Source: QHXN01 sp963785125
GTDB lineage: Bacteria; Acidobacteriota; Blastocatellia; Pyrinomonadales; Pyrinomonadaceae
NCBI GenBank assembly: GCA_963785125.1
Contig: CAWATU010000007.1
Span: 1,612,001 to 1,676,000 of the forward strand
Length of the DNA stretch: 64,000 nucleotides
Reading direction: 5' to 3'
Positions 7,356 through 16,376 of this stretch are shown piece after piece (positions within the stretch are counted from its first letter, which is position 1; each line of letters begins with the position of its first letter). Both the position numbers and the translations under genes were made by a program. The notes below the pieces were generated by a model. It saw only the letters and a program-made list of their open reading frames with translations, had not been told where the DNA came from and did not search any database.

Positions 7356-9563
7356 TCACAGGTTCGCCGTGATGAAGTCGGTCATCTTCTGGCGCATGTG
7401 TTTGAGGAGCAGCGGGTCGGTGACGCCGTGGCGCGACTTGGGGTAGAGCATCAGGTCGAACTGGTGGCCGGCCTTCTGGAACTCGTAGACGAGCTGGATG
7501 GTGTTCGCCATGTGGACGTTGTCGTCAATCGCCCCGTGGAGGAGCAGTATCTTGCCCGAGAGGTTCGCCGCCCCCGCGAGCGGCGAGCCGGCCTTGTACC
7601 CTTCGGGGTTGTGCTCGGGCGTCAGCATGTAGCGCTCCGTGTAGATGGAGTCGTAGTTGGCCCAGTCGGCGACGGTGCCGCCCGCAATGCCGATCTTCCA
7701 CTGCTTGCTGCGCGTCAGCGCGTACGTCGTCATGTACCCGCCGAAGCTCCAACCCCACAGCCCCACGCGCGCGCCGTCCACATAAGGCAAAGTCTTCAGG
7801 TACGCGAGCCCGTCCTCCAGGTCTCGCAGCTCAAGCGGCCCGAACTTCTTGTAAGAGGCCCACGCCGACTCGGCCCCCTTGCCGCTCGACGAGCGGTTGT
7901 CGAGAACCCAGATGATGTAGCCCTTCTGCGCGAGCAACTGGTGCCACAAGTAGGTCGAGCCGCCCCACGAGTTCTTCACCTGCGGCGCGTGCGGCCCCGA
8001 GTACGTGTACTGCATGACCGGATACTTCTTCGACGGGTCGAAGTCCGGCGGACGAATCATCATCCCTTCCAGCTCGAACCCGTCGCGCGTCTTCACGCGC
8101 ATCAACTCGGCCTTGCCCAGTCTGTACTCGGCAAGGGCGGCCACCTTGTTCTCTTCGATGACGCGCACCTGCGCGCCGTCGGAGGAGTGCAGGCGCACCT
8201 GCGTCGGGGTGTTGATGTCGCTCCACTTGTCCACGTAGAGCGTGGCCGTCGGGTTGAAGGAGGGGCTGTGGTTGCCTTCGGCCTCCGACAGACGCTTGAG
8301 GCCGACGCCGTCGAGGCGCACGCGGTAGACGTGCTCGGCGACATGGCTGCGCTCGGTGCCGTGGAAGTAGACCAATCCGTGGTCTTCGTCAACGGCGTCT
8401 AGCCCTCGCACCTCCCACGGGCCGCTCGTGATCGGTCTGATGAGTTTGCCGTCCGCCGCGTAGCCGTAGAGGTGCGACCAGCCGGTGCGCTCGCTGCGCC
8501 AGATGAAGGAGCCGTCCTTGAGCCAGCGCGGGTTGTCGTCGAACGCCTCGACCCAAGCCTTCGTCGTCTCGCGGAAGAGGCGCGTGGTCTTGCCCGTCGA
8601 GGGGTCGGACGCGTTCAGGTCGAGGTAGGTCTGCTCGCGGTTCTGCCCCTGCCAGACGACGCGGCGCGAGTCCGGCGCCCACGAGACGCGCACGACGAGA
8701 AAGTCGGTCGGCTCATACCCCGAAGCCTCGGCCCAGCGCGGCTCGCCCGCCGCCGCCTCGACGACGCCGAGGCGCACGAGCGGGTTCGGGGCGCCCGCGA
8801 GCGGGTAGGGCGTGTTCTCCAGAACCTGCTGGCGCGGGATGTGATCGACGACGGGGAAGTTTTTGACGGGCCGCTCGTCGGTGTTGAGGAAGGCGATGCG
8901 TGCGGAGTCGGGCGACCACCAGTAGCCGCGGCGGTTTCCGCGACCGTACAACTCCTCTTCGTAGACCCAATCGAGGATGCCGTTCAAAGTCTTCTCGTCG
9001 CCCGTCTTCGTCAAACGCCGCTCGGCGTGCGTCTTGACATCGACGACGTAGAGGTCGTTCTGGCGAACGAAACTCACCCAGCGGCCGTCGGGGCTGAAGT
9101 CCTCCTCGGCCTCCTCTTCGGCGTTCGTCGTCAGACGCACGGCGGCCTCGGAGTTCAGCTCGTAGTAGACGAGGTCGTTCGCCACGTTCAGCAGCACGGC
9201 CGTCTGCGCGGGGTTCAGCTTGTAGGACGACTCGCGCGCGAGCGTCTTCGCCTCCGCCACGCTCACGCCCTGAATCTTCGCGAGCGCCGCCTCCATCCGC
9301 GCGGCGTCGAAGAAGGGCGCGGCCGCGCCCGTGCGCGCGTTGACGCGCATGAGGATGCTGCCGTCCTCGGCCTTCCGGCTGTGCAGGTAGTGCTCGCCGT
9401 CCTTCAACCATTCGAGCCCCGAGACCGTGGTGCCCGAGAAGTTGACCTTCTTCGCGGGGTCGTAAATGTCTTCGATGGTCAGGAGCTTCTGCTGGGCTCG
9501 CGCAGCCTGCGGGCCGAGGAGCAGTAGTGCGCACAGAAGTAGTCCGACGTTTTTAAGTCGCAT
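7356..9563 (-). CDS. S9 family serine peptidase, dipeptidyl-peptidase IV-like
   Basis: A 735-residue protein with a signal peptide (hydrophobic core near residues 7-22, likely cut after AARA), a DPP-IV N-terminal beta-propeller (about 80-480) and a C-terminal alpha/beta-hydrolase. The triad is Ser606 in GWSFGGY, Asp680 in HGAIDDNVH and His712 in KSRHGV. The ERYM-like and EEELYG segments fit DPP-IV-type exopeptidases that release X-Pro or X-Ala dipeptides outside the cytoplasm. It lies convergent with two POT transporters that could import the products. It is divergent from the lipoprotein gene at 9703. Confidence 0.93.
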   Translation of the reverse strand: MRLKNVGLLLCALLLLGPQAARAQQKLLTIEDIYDPAKKVNFSGTTVSGLEWLKDGEHYLHSRKAEDGSILMRVNARTGAAAPFFDAARMEAALAKIQGVSVAEAKTLARESSYKLNPAQTAVLLNVANDLVYYELNSEAAVRLTTNAEEEAEEDFSPDGRWVSFVRQNDLYVVDVKTHAERRLTKTGDEKTLNGILDWVYEEELYGRGNRRGYWWSPDSARIAFLNTDERPVKNFPVVDHIPRQQVLENTPYPLAGAPNPLVRLGVVEAAAGEPRWAEASGYEPTDFLVVRVSWAPDSRRVVWQGQNREQTYLDLNASDPSTGKTTRLFRETTKAWVEAFDDNPRWLKDGSFIWRSERTGWSHLYGYAADGKLIRPITSGPWEVRGLDAVDEDHGLVYFHGTERSHVAEHVYRVRLDGVGLKRLSEAEGNHSPSFNPTATLYVDKWSDINTPTQVRLHSSDGAQVRVIEENKVAALAEYRLGKAELMRVKTRDGFELEGMMIRPPDFDPSKKYPVMQYTYSGPHAPQVKNSWGGSTYLWHQLLAQKGYIIWVLDNRSSSGKGAESAWASYKKFGPLELRDLEDGLAYLKTLPYVDGARVGLWGWSFGGYMTTYALTRSKQWKIGIAGGTVADWANYDSIYTERYMLTPEHNPEGYKAGSPLAGAANLSGKILLLHGAIDDNVHMANTIQLVYEFQKAGHQFDLMLYPKSRHGVTDPLLLKHMRQKMTDFITANL

Positions 9564-9702
9564 ATATTTTTTTCACTCTGAAGGAAGGTGGCTCCGTCGC
9601 GCGGGCGCGCGAACCCTCGGGCCGCGCGTCGCGTAAAGTTGTCTGCGGTGCGATGATGATACTCTATCCGCGCGTTTAAAGGAACGCGCCCGAAAGGGAC
9701 TG

Positions 9703-10686
9703 ATGAAGAAGAGAGCCTTACTTTTAACGACGGCGATGCTGCTCGCGGCGCTCGCTTCGTCCTGCGGCACATCGGAGGCGACGCGCCTGCGCGGGATTGC
9801 GGCCGAGACGCGCAAGGGTGACGCGGCCGCCTCCGTCGCAACGCCCCTGCCCCTCGCCGCCACCACTCCCGTCCAGCTCGCCACGCTCGATGACCGGCGC
9901 ATCAGCGAGAGCAGCGGCCTCGTCGCCTCGCGCCGCACGCCCGGCCTCTTCTGGACGCACAACGACTCGGGCGACGGCCCCTTCGTCTACGCCTTCGACC
10001 GCGCGGGGCGCTCGCGCGGCATGTTCCGCGTCGAGGGCGCAAACGCCATCGACTGGGAGGACATCGCCGCCGGCCCCGGCCCCGCCCGAGGGGAGAGCTA
10101 CCTCTACGCCGCCGACATCGGCGACAACGGACGCGCGCGCGACTTCGTCGTCCTCTACCGCTTCCCCGAGCCCGAGCTTAACGCGACCGAGGCTCCGCCG
10201 AAGGAGGCGCGCGCGACTCAGCCGGCCGAGGCCATACGCCTCAAGTATCCCGACGGCGCGCACAACGCCGAGGCGCTCGCCGTGCACCCTGTTAACGGAG
10301 ACATCTACGTCGTGACGAAGGCAAACTCCAGCGCGGGCGTCTACAAGCTCTCGGCCCCGTTCGACCCGAAGGTCGTCAACACGTTGGAGAAGGTCGCGAC
10401 CCTGCGCGGCCCTGACTTCTTCGGCACGCTCGTCACTGGCGCGGACATCTCGCCCGACGGCCGCCGCGTCGCGCTCTGCGACTACGCACAGGGGTACGAG
10501 CTAACGCTCCCCGCGGGCGCCGCGGGCTTCGACGAGGTCTGGCGCCAGACCCCCACCGCCCTCTCACTCGGCCCGCGCTTACAGGGCGAGTCGGTCGCCT
10601 ACCGCCTCGACGGCGCCGCGCTTTTAGCCACCAGCGAGAAAGCGCCCGCGCCGCTCTTCGAGGTCGTCCTGCCCGGCCGCAAGTAA
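9703..10686 (+). CDS. Lipoprotein of unknown function, probable beta-propeller
   Basis: A 327-residue protein with a lipoprotein signal: KKR, a hydrophobic core, then ASSC with Cys21 as the probable lipidation site. The mature part has blade-like repeats (SSGLVASRRTPGLFWTHNDSG, then YLYAADIGDNGRARD, later GADISPDGRRVALCDY) typical of secreted beta-propellers. It should face the periplasm. A region rich in Ala/Thr follows the lipobox. ATG 9703 has GAAAGGGA upstream. I do not recognise an enzymatic motif, and the neighbours do not settle its role. Confidence 0.8.
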   Translation: MKKRALLLTTAMLLAALASSCGTSEATRLRGIAAETRKGDAAASVATPLPLAATTPVQLATLDDRRISESSGLVASRRTPGLFWTHNDSGDGPFVYAFDRAGRSRGMFRVEGANAIDWEDIAAGPGPARGESYLYAADIGDNGRARDFVVLYRFPEPELNATEAPPKEARATQPAEAIRLKYPDGAHNAEALAVHPVNGDIYVVTKANSSAGVYKLSAPFDPKVVNTLEKVATLRGPDFFGTLVTGADISPDGRRVALCDYAQGYELTLPAGAAGFDEVWRQTPTALSLGPRLQGESVAYRLDGAALLATSEKAPAPLFEVVLPGRK

Positions 10687-10710
10687 AGTCAAAGGTGAAG
10701 AGTAAAGGTT

Positions 10711-11020
10711 TTGAGCCCCGGAAGAGTCTAGTTTCACGCCCGCTCAGTCAATACGCGCGCCCGCACGGCCCTCTGAAACGTCCGCACACCTCTCTGAACA
10801 ACTCGCCCGGCACTCTGAGCACCTTGATAACCTCTCTGGACAACCTGATAGGCACTCTGAACAGCCCGATAAGCTCTCTGAACGGCCCGATAACCTTTCT
10901 GAGCAAGCCGCAAAGCACTCTGAAACGCCCGCGCAGCCGTCTGAAACGGCCGCGCAAGCGTCTGTAACGCTTGCGCGGTTAACTTTTACGCCTGATGTTG
11001 CTTCGTCCGCCGGGGCTCAA
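10711..11020. repeat. 11-bp inverted repeats flanking the 21-bp tandem array
   Basis: TTGAGCCCCGG at 10711-10721 and its exact reverse complement CCGGGGCTCAA at 11010-11020 enclose the tandem array. Together they define a discrete unit of about 310 bp between the lipoprotein and cytochrome genes. Confidence 0.7.
10771..10980. repeat. Tandem array of ten 21-bp units
   Basis: Ten contiguous units of exactly 21 bp, each beginning with (C/G/T)TCTG(A/G/T)A or a close variant. Central units share CTCTGAACA-CCNGATAAGC; the outer units drift to CTGAAACG-CCGCGCA. On the plus strand the reading frame gives a 7-residue period with Leu at each unit start (LNNSPGT, LSTLITS, LDNLIGT, LNSPISS). The minus strand is also open, with Phe/Arg-rich heptads. 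The plus frame runs from a GTG at 10695 to 10967, and the minus frame covers 10748-10957. Neither has a convincing start signal, so I do not call a gene. Unit-to-unit divergence shows it is not a recent expansion. Confidence 0.88.
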
Positions 11021-11043
11021 CCCTCTATCCTTCTCTCCGCCCT

Positions 11044-11394
11044 CTACTTCTTTTGTAGTTCTTCGCGCACGAAGCGGACGAGGTCTTCGATCTGCTTGTC
11101 GTCGAGCGTGTGCCTGAAGGGAGGCATCCCATTGCCGCCGTCGGATATCTGTTTGAAGAACCTCTCGTCCGGGTCATTCAGCGCGGCGCCCGAGTTCAGC
11201 GGCGGGGTCTTCATCGTGCCGAGCTGCGTACCCTCGCCGCGCGGGCCGTGGCAGACGGCGCAGTTGCGCTCGTAGAGTACGCGCGGCGTGACGCCCCCCT
11301 TCGGCGCGGGCTTCTGCGCCCTTGAAGCGCAGCCGCCGGCCGAGAGCGCGAGGCAGACACTTATCAAAACGACGAGGTTTTGCTTCAAGCTCAT
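11044..11394 (-). CDS. Class I cytochrome c lipoprotein
   Basis: A 116-residue protein with a signal sequence ending in a lipobox (LSAGGC), one haem site (CAVCH in RNCAVCHGPRGEG) and a downstream Met ligand in GNGMPPF, the standard His/Met arrangement of class I cytochrome c. The final helix (DKQIEDLVRFVREEL) is typical. It should be a membrane-anchored periplasmic electron carrier. ATG 11394 was preferred over an in-frame Met 8 codons upstream because the signal peptide begins there. No oxidase or reductase is adjacent. Confidence 0.88.
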   Translation of the reverse strand: MSLKQNLVVLISVCLALSAGGCASRAQKPAPKGGVTPRVLYERNCAVCHGPRGEGTQLGTMKTPPLNSGAALNDPDERFFKQISDGGNGMPPFRHTLDDKQIEDLVRFVREELQKK

Positions 11395-11402
11395 AAAGCT
11401 AT

Positions 11403-11468
11403 TTAACCACAGAGACACAGAGAGAAGGCTTGTTGATATAACTCAACAAGCCTTCTCTCTGTGGTTAA
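11403..11468. repeat. Hairpin, CACAGAGACACAGAG family, unequal arms
   Basis: The left arm 11403-11436 and right arm 11443-11468 pair at both ends (TTAACCACAGAGA and GAAGGCTTGTTGA), but the left arm holds an extra ACACAGAG of 8 nt. It lies between the cytochrome c start and the TonB-receptor stop on the minus strand. Confidence 0.8.
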
Positions 11469-11478
11469 AGTTCAATCC

Positions 11479-14400
11479 TTAAAAACTGAAGCGGAGTTGC
11501 AGGTCTACGCGGCGTGCGCCGCCGTTCTGTCCCCCGCCGCCGCCGAAGCCGAAGCGGCCACCGCCGTTGACCGCCTGTCCGAAGAAGGGCGAGTTGAGGT
11601 TGCCCGTCGGCGTGCCCAGACTCGCATGATTGAAGAGGTTCTGCGCGCTGACCGAGAGCGTCAGGTTGTAACGGTGCTCCGTGCCATCGCCGCCGAGGCT
11701 CTCGCCACCGCCGCCACCACCACCGCGCCCACCGCCGCCACGACCTCCGCCGCCACGGCCGCCACCACCGCGACCGCCGCCACCGCGTCCGCCCCTGCCC
11801 TGCCCCGCGCCGGCCGAGGCCACTTCGCCGAACCCGATGGTCTTACTCATACGCATGTTGACGGAGAAGAAGCCGGGGCCGCGGCCGTAGTTGCGCGGGA
11901 TGATTACTTGGCCGGGCTGCGGGTCGAGGTCGAAGTCGCCGAAGGCCGTCCGGCGCACGCTCGCGCGCGAAAGGTCTGTGGCGAACGCGGGCCGCTCCGT
12001 GAAGAGCGTGTCGCCGTTCAGGTCGCGCCCGACGGTGATATTGAAGGCGCGCCCCGAATTGGCGACGAGCGTCGGGTTCAAACGCAGGCCCCACGGCAGG
12101 GCGTTGATGGCCCCGCCGATAAAGACGCGGTGGCGCACGCACGACGCGCACCCGGAGTCGCTGTACTCGCCGCCCAGGTCGTACTGGTTGACGGGGAAGT
12201 TCGAGGCGTAGTCCGTGTCGCTCCGCGAGAAGTTCAGAGTGTAGTTGCCGAAGAGCGTGAACTTGCGGCTGAAGCGGTTGTTGACGTTGAAGACGAGCTG
12301 GTGCTGGTTGAAGATGCCGCTCGACTCGAACTGGAAGACGTTGCCGAGCGCAGGGTTCGGGCGCACGGTGATGGCGTTGCCCGCGGCGTCGCGCGGGAGG
12401 CGTCCCGTCAAAGGGTCTACGAACGGCGCATTGACGTTGCGCGACCGCAGGGCGTGGAGCGTGCGCGCGCCAATGTAGCTCACCGAGAGCGTGACGCGGT
12501 GGGGCAACTGCTGCTCGACGCTAAAAGCCGTCTGCATCGTGTAGGGCGCGCGGATATCGGGCGCGAGCTGCCGCACGGTCTGCCGCACCTGGAAGGCCGT
12601 GAGCTGCGCCGGCGTCGGTACGTTCAAGACCGTCGGCGTCGGCACACCGTCTATCGTGTCGAGGTCGAACGTGGAGAGGTTGAGGAACGGCGACGCGGTG
12701 TCGGTGACGACGAACTGCTGCTGGTTCGTCCCGTTGAAGCGCGCGGCCTGCAAGTAGAGGTTCTCGTTCACGCGCTGGAAGAAGATGCCGAAGCCGCCGC
12801 GGATGACCGTCTTCTGATTGCGCGGGTCGGCGGCCGGAGCCCACGCGAAGGCGACGCGCGGCGCGAAGTCGAGGTCGCCCTCGATAATGTTCTGCCGCTC
12901 GTAGCGCAGGCCCGCCGACAAAGTCAGGTTCGGGCGCACCCGCCAGTCGTCCTGTATGAACGGGCTGAAGTCCCAATAGGTGACCGACGCCTCCGGGTCG
13001 CCGCCCGAGACGGAGAACTGCGTCGGCCCGCCGCCGCGCGCGCGCACCTCGTCGTTCCCCAGCCCCGAGAAGAGGAGCGTGCGGCGGAAGCGTTCGAGGC
13101 TCGTGATCTGCACGAGCACGGGGTTGCCGGAAGCGTCCCTGATGATGTTGCCCGAGGCGTCGAGCTGCGGCGCGCTGCCGCCCGAGAAGGTGAAGGTGCC
13201 GGCGAAGTTCTGCTGCGACACGTCGGTCAGACGGTCTGCGCGCAGCCGCGCGCCCGCCTTCAGCGAGTGGCTGCCCATCGTCCAAGAGGTGTAGTTCTGT
13301 AGCTCGAACCTATCCTGGTCGTTCGACGAGAGCAGGCTCTGCGCACCGCCGCCGGTGAAGGATTCGAGCACGCGGATGACGGGGAGGTTGTTGCCGCCCT
13401 CTTGCCGCCGCCGGTCGCGCTCGAACTGGAAGCGCGTCTCGTTGATGACCTTCTGGTTGATGACGGCCGTCTCGGTGAGTTGCACCGTGTGCTGCGTGTT
13501 CTCGGTGTCGAAGGCGCGCGTCGGGAGGTTGAAGTCGCCGACGCCCGAGTTGAGGCTCGTGCCCTGCTCGTAGGTGTAGCGCGCGACGAGCGTGTTCGTC
13601 GCGTTGATCTGGTAGTCGAGCCGCGGGCTGAAGGTCGTGCGGCGGTCGGGCGTCAGAACCGCTTGGTTGAAGCTGAGCGGGTTCAGGCCCGCGTCGAGGA
13701 CGACGGCGCGCACGTCGTTGTTGTCGTCCGTCTCGCGCCGCTCGAAGTCGAGGAAGAAGGAGGCACGCTTTGAAGAGAGCGGCCCCGAGATGTTGCCGCC
13801 ATAGCGTCGCGCCTGGTAGGGCGCGCGCGACGTGGCGAAGGGCGAGCGCGCGTTCAGAGACTCGTCGTTGAAGTTGAAGAACGCCTGCCCGCGATACTTG
13901 TCCGTGCCGGGCTTCGTGAAAATCTCGACGCGGCCGTAGCCGAGCCGGTCGTACTCGGCCGAGAAGGGATTGCGGTTGACGCGTATCTCGCGAATGGACT
14001 CCTTCGGCGGCAGGCGCCCGCCCGTGAAGCCGTCCACGTAAATCTGCGCGCCGTCCTCGCTTGAGCCCGCGCCCGGGCCGGCGAGCGCCTGCAAGGCTTC
14101 CGACAGGTCTTCGGGGTCGTCGGGCAGTGCGTCGAGGTCGTCGCCGCGCAAGACGACTGCGCCGGCCTGCGACTCGGCCTCTGTATCGACGGGCGCCTCG
14201 GCCGTGACCGTCACCTCCTCCTGCTCGATGGCGACGGTCAGGACGATGTCGAGCGGGGCCGCGCGTCCGGCCTGCACTTCGACGCCGAGGTTCTCGTAAG
14301 CCGCGAACCCGCCCTGATTGATGCGCACCGTGTAGCGGCCGGGCGCGAGCCCCGCGAAAGAGTAGTTGCCCTGCTCGTCCGTCTCGGCCGTCTTCTCGAC

Positions 14401-14577
14401 GCCCGCCGAGTCCGCCGCGGTCACGGTGGCCCCGATGATGACGCCGCCCAACTCGTCCTTCACGTTCCCGCGCAAAGTTCCCAGCGACTGTTGCGCCACG
14501 ACCACGCACACGCTAAAGAACAGAACCAACGCGCACAGGGCCCAGCCCTTCAGCGCCCCCCTCCTCAAATGTCTCAT
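11479..14577 (-). CDS. TonB-dependent receptor-like outer-membrane protein with carboxypeptidase-regulatory domain
   Basis: About 1030 residues: signal peptide, a CarboxypepD_reg/transthyretin-like domain (about 35-115, GNVKDELGGVIIGATVTA and GNYSFAGLAPGRYTV), a plug region (about 120-250, IYVDGFTGGRLPPKESI) and a long beta-barrel ending in the C-terminal aromatic RFSF. This Oar-like layout is common in Acidobacteriota. It should sit in the outer membrane; the substrate is unknown. Near residues 925-965 a Gly/Arg low-complexity run (repeated GRGGGG) interrupts the late barrel, with another Gly-rich patch close to the C terminus. ATG 14577 follows GGAGG closely. The DUF5666-like gene upstream on the same strand is also Gly/Arg-rich. 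Confidence 0.88.
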   Translation of the reverse strand: MRHLRRGALKGWALCALVLFFSVCVVVAQQSLGTLRGNVKDELGGVIIGATVTAADSAGVEKTAETDEQGNYSFAGLAPGRYTVRINQGGFAAYENLGVEVQAGRAAPLDIVLTVAIEQEEVTVTAEAPVDTEAESQAGAVVLRGDDLDALPDDPEDLSEALQALAGPGAGSSEDGAQIYVDGFTGGRLPPKESIREIRVNRNPFSAEYDRLGYGRVEIFTKPGTDKYRGQAFFNFNDESLNARSPFATSRAPYQARRYGGNISGPLSSKRASFFLDFERRETDDNNDVRAVVLDAGLNPLSFNQAVLTPDRRTTFSPRLDYQINATNTLVARYTYEQGTSLNSGVGDFNLPTRAFDTENTQHTVQLTETAVINQKVINETRFQFERDRRRQEGGNNLPVIRVLESFTGGGAQSLLSSNDQDRFELQNYTSWTMGSHSLKAGARLRADRLTDVSQQNFAGTFTFSGGSAPQLDASGNIIRDASGNPVLVQITSLERFRRTLLFSGLGNDEVRARGGGPTQFSVSGGDPEASVTYWDFSPFIQDDWRVRPNLTLSAGLRYERQNIIEGDLDFAPRVAFAWAPAADPRNQKTVIRGGFGIFFQRVNENLYLQAARFNGTNQQQFVVTDTASPFLNLSTFDLDTIDGVPTPTVLNVPTPAQLTAFQVRQTVRQLAPDIRAPYTMQTAFSVEQQLPHRVTLSVSYIGARTLHALRSRNVNAPFVDPLTGRLPRDAAGNAITVRPNPALGNVFQFESSGIFNQHQLVFNVNNRFSRKFTLFGNYTLNFSRSDTDYASNFPVNQYDLGGEYSDSGCASCVRHRVFIGGAINALPWGLRLNPTLVANSGRAFNITVGRDLNGDTLFTERPAFATDLSRASVRRTAFGDFDLDPQPGQVIIPRNYGRGPGFFSVNMRMSKTIGFGEVASAGAGQGRGGRGGGGRGGGGRGGGGRGGGGRGGGGGGGESLGGDGTEHRYNLTLSVSAQNLFNHASLGTPTGNLNSPFFGQAVNGGGRFGFGGGGGQNGGARRVDLQLRFSF

Positions 14578-14608
14578 CACCCTCCACCCGTACCTTGTTG
14601 GTTAAAGA

Positions 14609-14723
14609 AGTAGGCAGTAGGCAGATGGCAGTAGGCAGTTGAAAGCCTTTCTGCCGAGAACTCCGGGTTAATTCTTCAACGTCCGAAACGCGGAGCGACT
14701 GCCTACTGCCACCTGCCTACTGC
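14609..14723. repeat. Heptamer-armed hairpin, GTAGGCA family
   Basis: The left arm 14609-14640 carries GTAGGCA, GTAGGCA, GATGGCA, GTAGGCA. The right arm 14699-14723 carries the complementary units, with a roughly 60-nt centre. It sits just after the stop of the DUF5666-like gene and before the receptor gene, both on the minus strand. Confidence 0.8.
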
Positions 14724-14724
14724 G

Positions 14725-15945
14725 TTACCTCGGCGGCTCGCGCGTGGGGCCCTGGCCGCCGCCGAGAACGTCGCCGGGGAGGCCCGGGCTGTTCGGGCCG
14801 CGCTGGCCGTCGCCGCCGCGCTGGAACTGCTGCATGGTGCGGATGGTCTCGGCCGAGCCCGTGACCAGAGAGACGACGGTCGCGCGCGAGGCATCGGCGC
14901 CCGGCGTGACGGTGACGACGACCGCGTCGCCCTTCTTCAACTCGGCCAGCGTGACCGCGGGCAGGCTGTCGAACATCTGGTTGCCGCCGCCGCCCGGGCC
15001 GCCGAAGCCGCCGCGACGCTGACCGCCGCCCTCGCCGCGCCCCTGCCCTTCGCCGCGTCCGCGGCGTCCGCCTTCACCCTGAGCCTGTCCACCTTGAGCC
15101 GTCTGTCCGCCCTGCTGCTGGCGCTCGGCGCGACGCTGCTCGCGCCGCTGTTCGGCCTCGGCGCGCTGCTTCGCCAACGCCTGCTCGAACTCCGGCGTGA
15201 TGCGGCGCAAAGATGAGCGCGCGCCGAAGGAGAGGTTGACGCTCTTGCCGTCGTCCGTCTTGACGATTAGTTCGCCCCGCTGCGCGTCCGCGCTCGCGAC
15301 CGTGCCGGCGAAACGCGCGAACGAGCCCGTCAAAACCTCTTCAGCCTTGAAGGTCGCACCGTCGGCCGAGCGCTCGCCCGTCGCGCGGATGTTCTCGCCC
15401 GCGCGCACGTCCGCGAACGAGCCCGCCACCGCGTCGGCCGGCCGCATCGAGTCGGGCGCGTAACGCATGGCGCGCGCCGCCGAAGCGTCAACCGTCACAG
15501 ACTCCTGCCCCTCGCGCCCTCGCGCCTGCACGATGATGAGCTTCTTCGCCGCGTCCACCGACACGACGCGGCCCATGAGCCTGCGCCCCGCGTTCTGCCC
15601 GCCGCCGCCGGGTCGCGCCATCAGGATGAGGCGCGCGGCCGTCCCGCCCGAGCCCGCGACGCCCGGCGCGAGCACTCGGTCGCCGACGCGCACCTCCGCA
15701 AACGTGACGCGCGTCCCCTGCTTGAGGTCGGTCACGCCCGGCGCCAAGCGCGTGTAGGTCGTCTGCTCGGTCGTCGAGAGCGTCACGCTCTCGCCCGCGT
15801 CCGAGCGCACCGTGACCGTGTGCGCCGAAGGATCGACGGCCGTGATCTCGCCGAGCACCTGCTGCTTCGGGGCCGGCGGCGTCTGCGCGCCCGCCGTCGC
15901 GAACACGAGCAGCGAGATTATTAAGAAGAGGAAAAGCTTTTTCAT
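14725..15945 (-). CDS. Secreted DUF5666-like repeat protein with Gly/Arg-rich segment
   Basis: A 406-residue protein starting MKKLFLFLIISLLVF, a clear signal peptide. It holds at least three OB-like units in the style of DUF5666: GEITAVDPSAHTVTV, GRVVSVDAAKKLIIV and GTVASADAQRGELIV, each about 70-80 residues. A charged RAEAEQRREQRRAERQQQ helix and a Gly/Arg/Gln-rich linker follow (about 260-320), then a further beta segment and a Gly/Pro-rich tail. It should be periplasmic or exported; function is unknown. An upstream in-frame start at 16056 would place the signal peptide internally and was rejected. Confidence 0.75.
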   Translation of the reverse strand: MKKLFLFLIISLLVFATAGAQTPPAPKQQVLGEITAVDPSAHTVTVRSDAGESVTLSTTEQTTYTRLAPGVTDLKQGTRVTFAEVRVGDRVLAPGVAGSGGTAARLILMARPGGGGQNAGRRLMGRVVSVDAAKKLIIVQARGREGQESVTVDASAARAMRYAPDSMRPADAVAGSFADVRAGENIRATGERSADGATFKAEEVLTGSFARFAGTVASADAQRGELIVKTDDGKSVNLSFGARSSLRRITPEFEQALAKQRAEAEQRREQRRAERQQQGGQTAQGGQAQGEGGRRGRGEGQGRGEGGGQRRGGFGGPGGGGNQMFDSLPAVTLAELKKGDAVVVTVTPGADASRATVVSLVTGSAETIRTMQQFQRGGDGQRGPNSPGLPGDVLGGGQGPTREPPR

Positions 15946-16376
15946 TTCGTTCACGACCACTTTCAAGTTCGACCTCAAACGTCGGTCTCGTCGTCCGTCT
16001 CGGCGCGGCTCGCGCTGCCCCGTTTGCGGCTTCAATTCGAAGACGGCTATCCACATCAGCCGGTTACAGGAAAAGCCCGCGGCCGTCGCAGCACACGTCC
16101 GCCGCGCCCGTCGTTCGCTGGGGAAAGTTGTTCAGGGGATGACTCGAATATACAGCACGCGGGCGCGGGACGTAAGTCTCGGCGTGTCGAGAGAGGTGCG
16201 TCGCGAGAGGTTTTATAAGCTCTTGAACGGATTGTATGTTGCTGCACCAACCTGCGCCGCCCGCCGACTGACACGTTTACGCGGACAGACCGCCAAAATT
16301 AAGCGGGCCGGAAAGGACAGACCAGAATGAGAAAGGGCAGACAACAATATTGAGAAAGGAATCTGGTAGGACGAGC

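Noticed and set aside
10748..10957. Minus-strand 69-residue Arg/Phe-rich peptide frame in the 21-bp array
   Set aside because: Open only because the repeat length is a multiple of three; no Shine-Dalgarno sequence. Kept as a repeat, with the coding question raised in findings.
10771..10980. CRISPR array
   Set aside because: Units are contiguous without distinct spacers, and no cas genes are in the window.
11461..13302. A 613-codon open frame antisense to the TonB-receptor gene, and many similar long antisense frames elsewhere (for example 1602-2486, 8472-9527, 49249-50733)
   Set aside because: They mirror real genes in GC-rich DNA, have Arg/Val/Ala-biased compositions, no family motifs and no ribosome sites.
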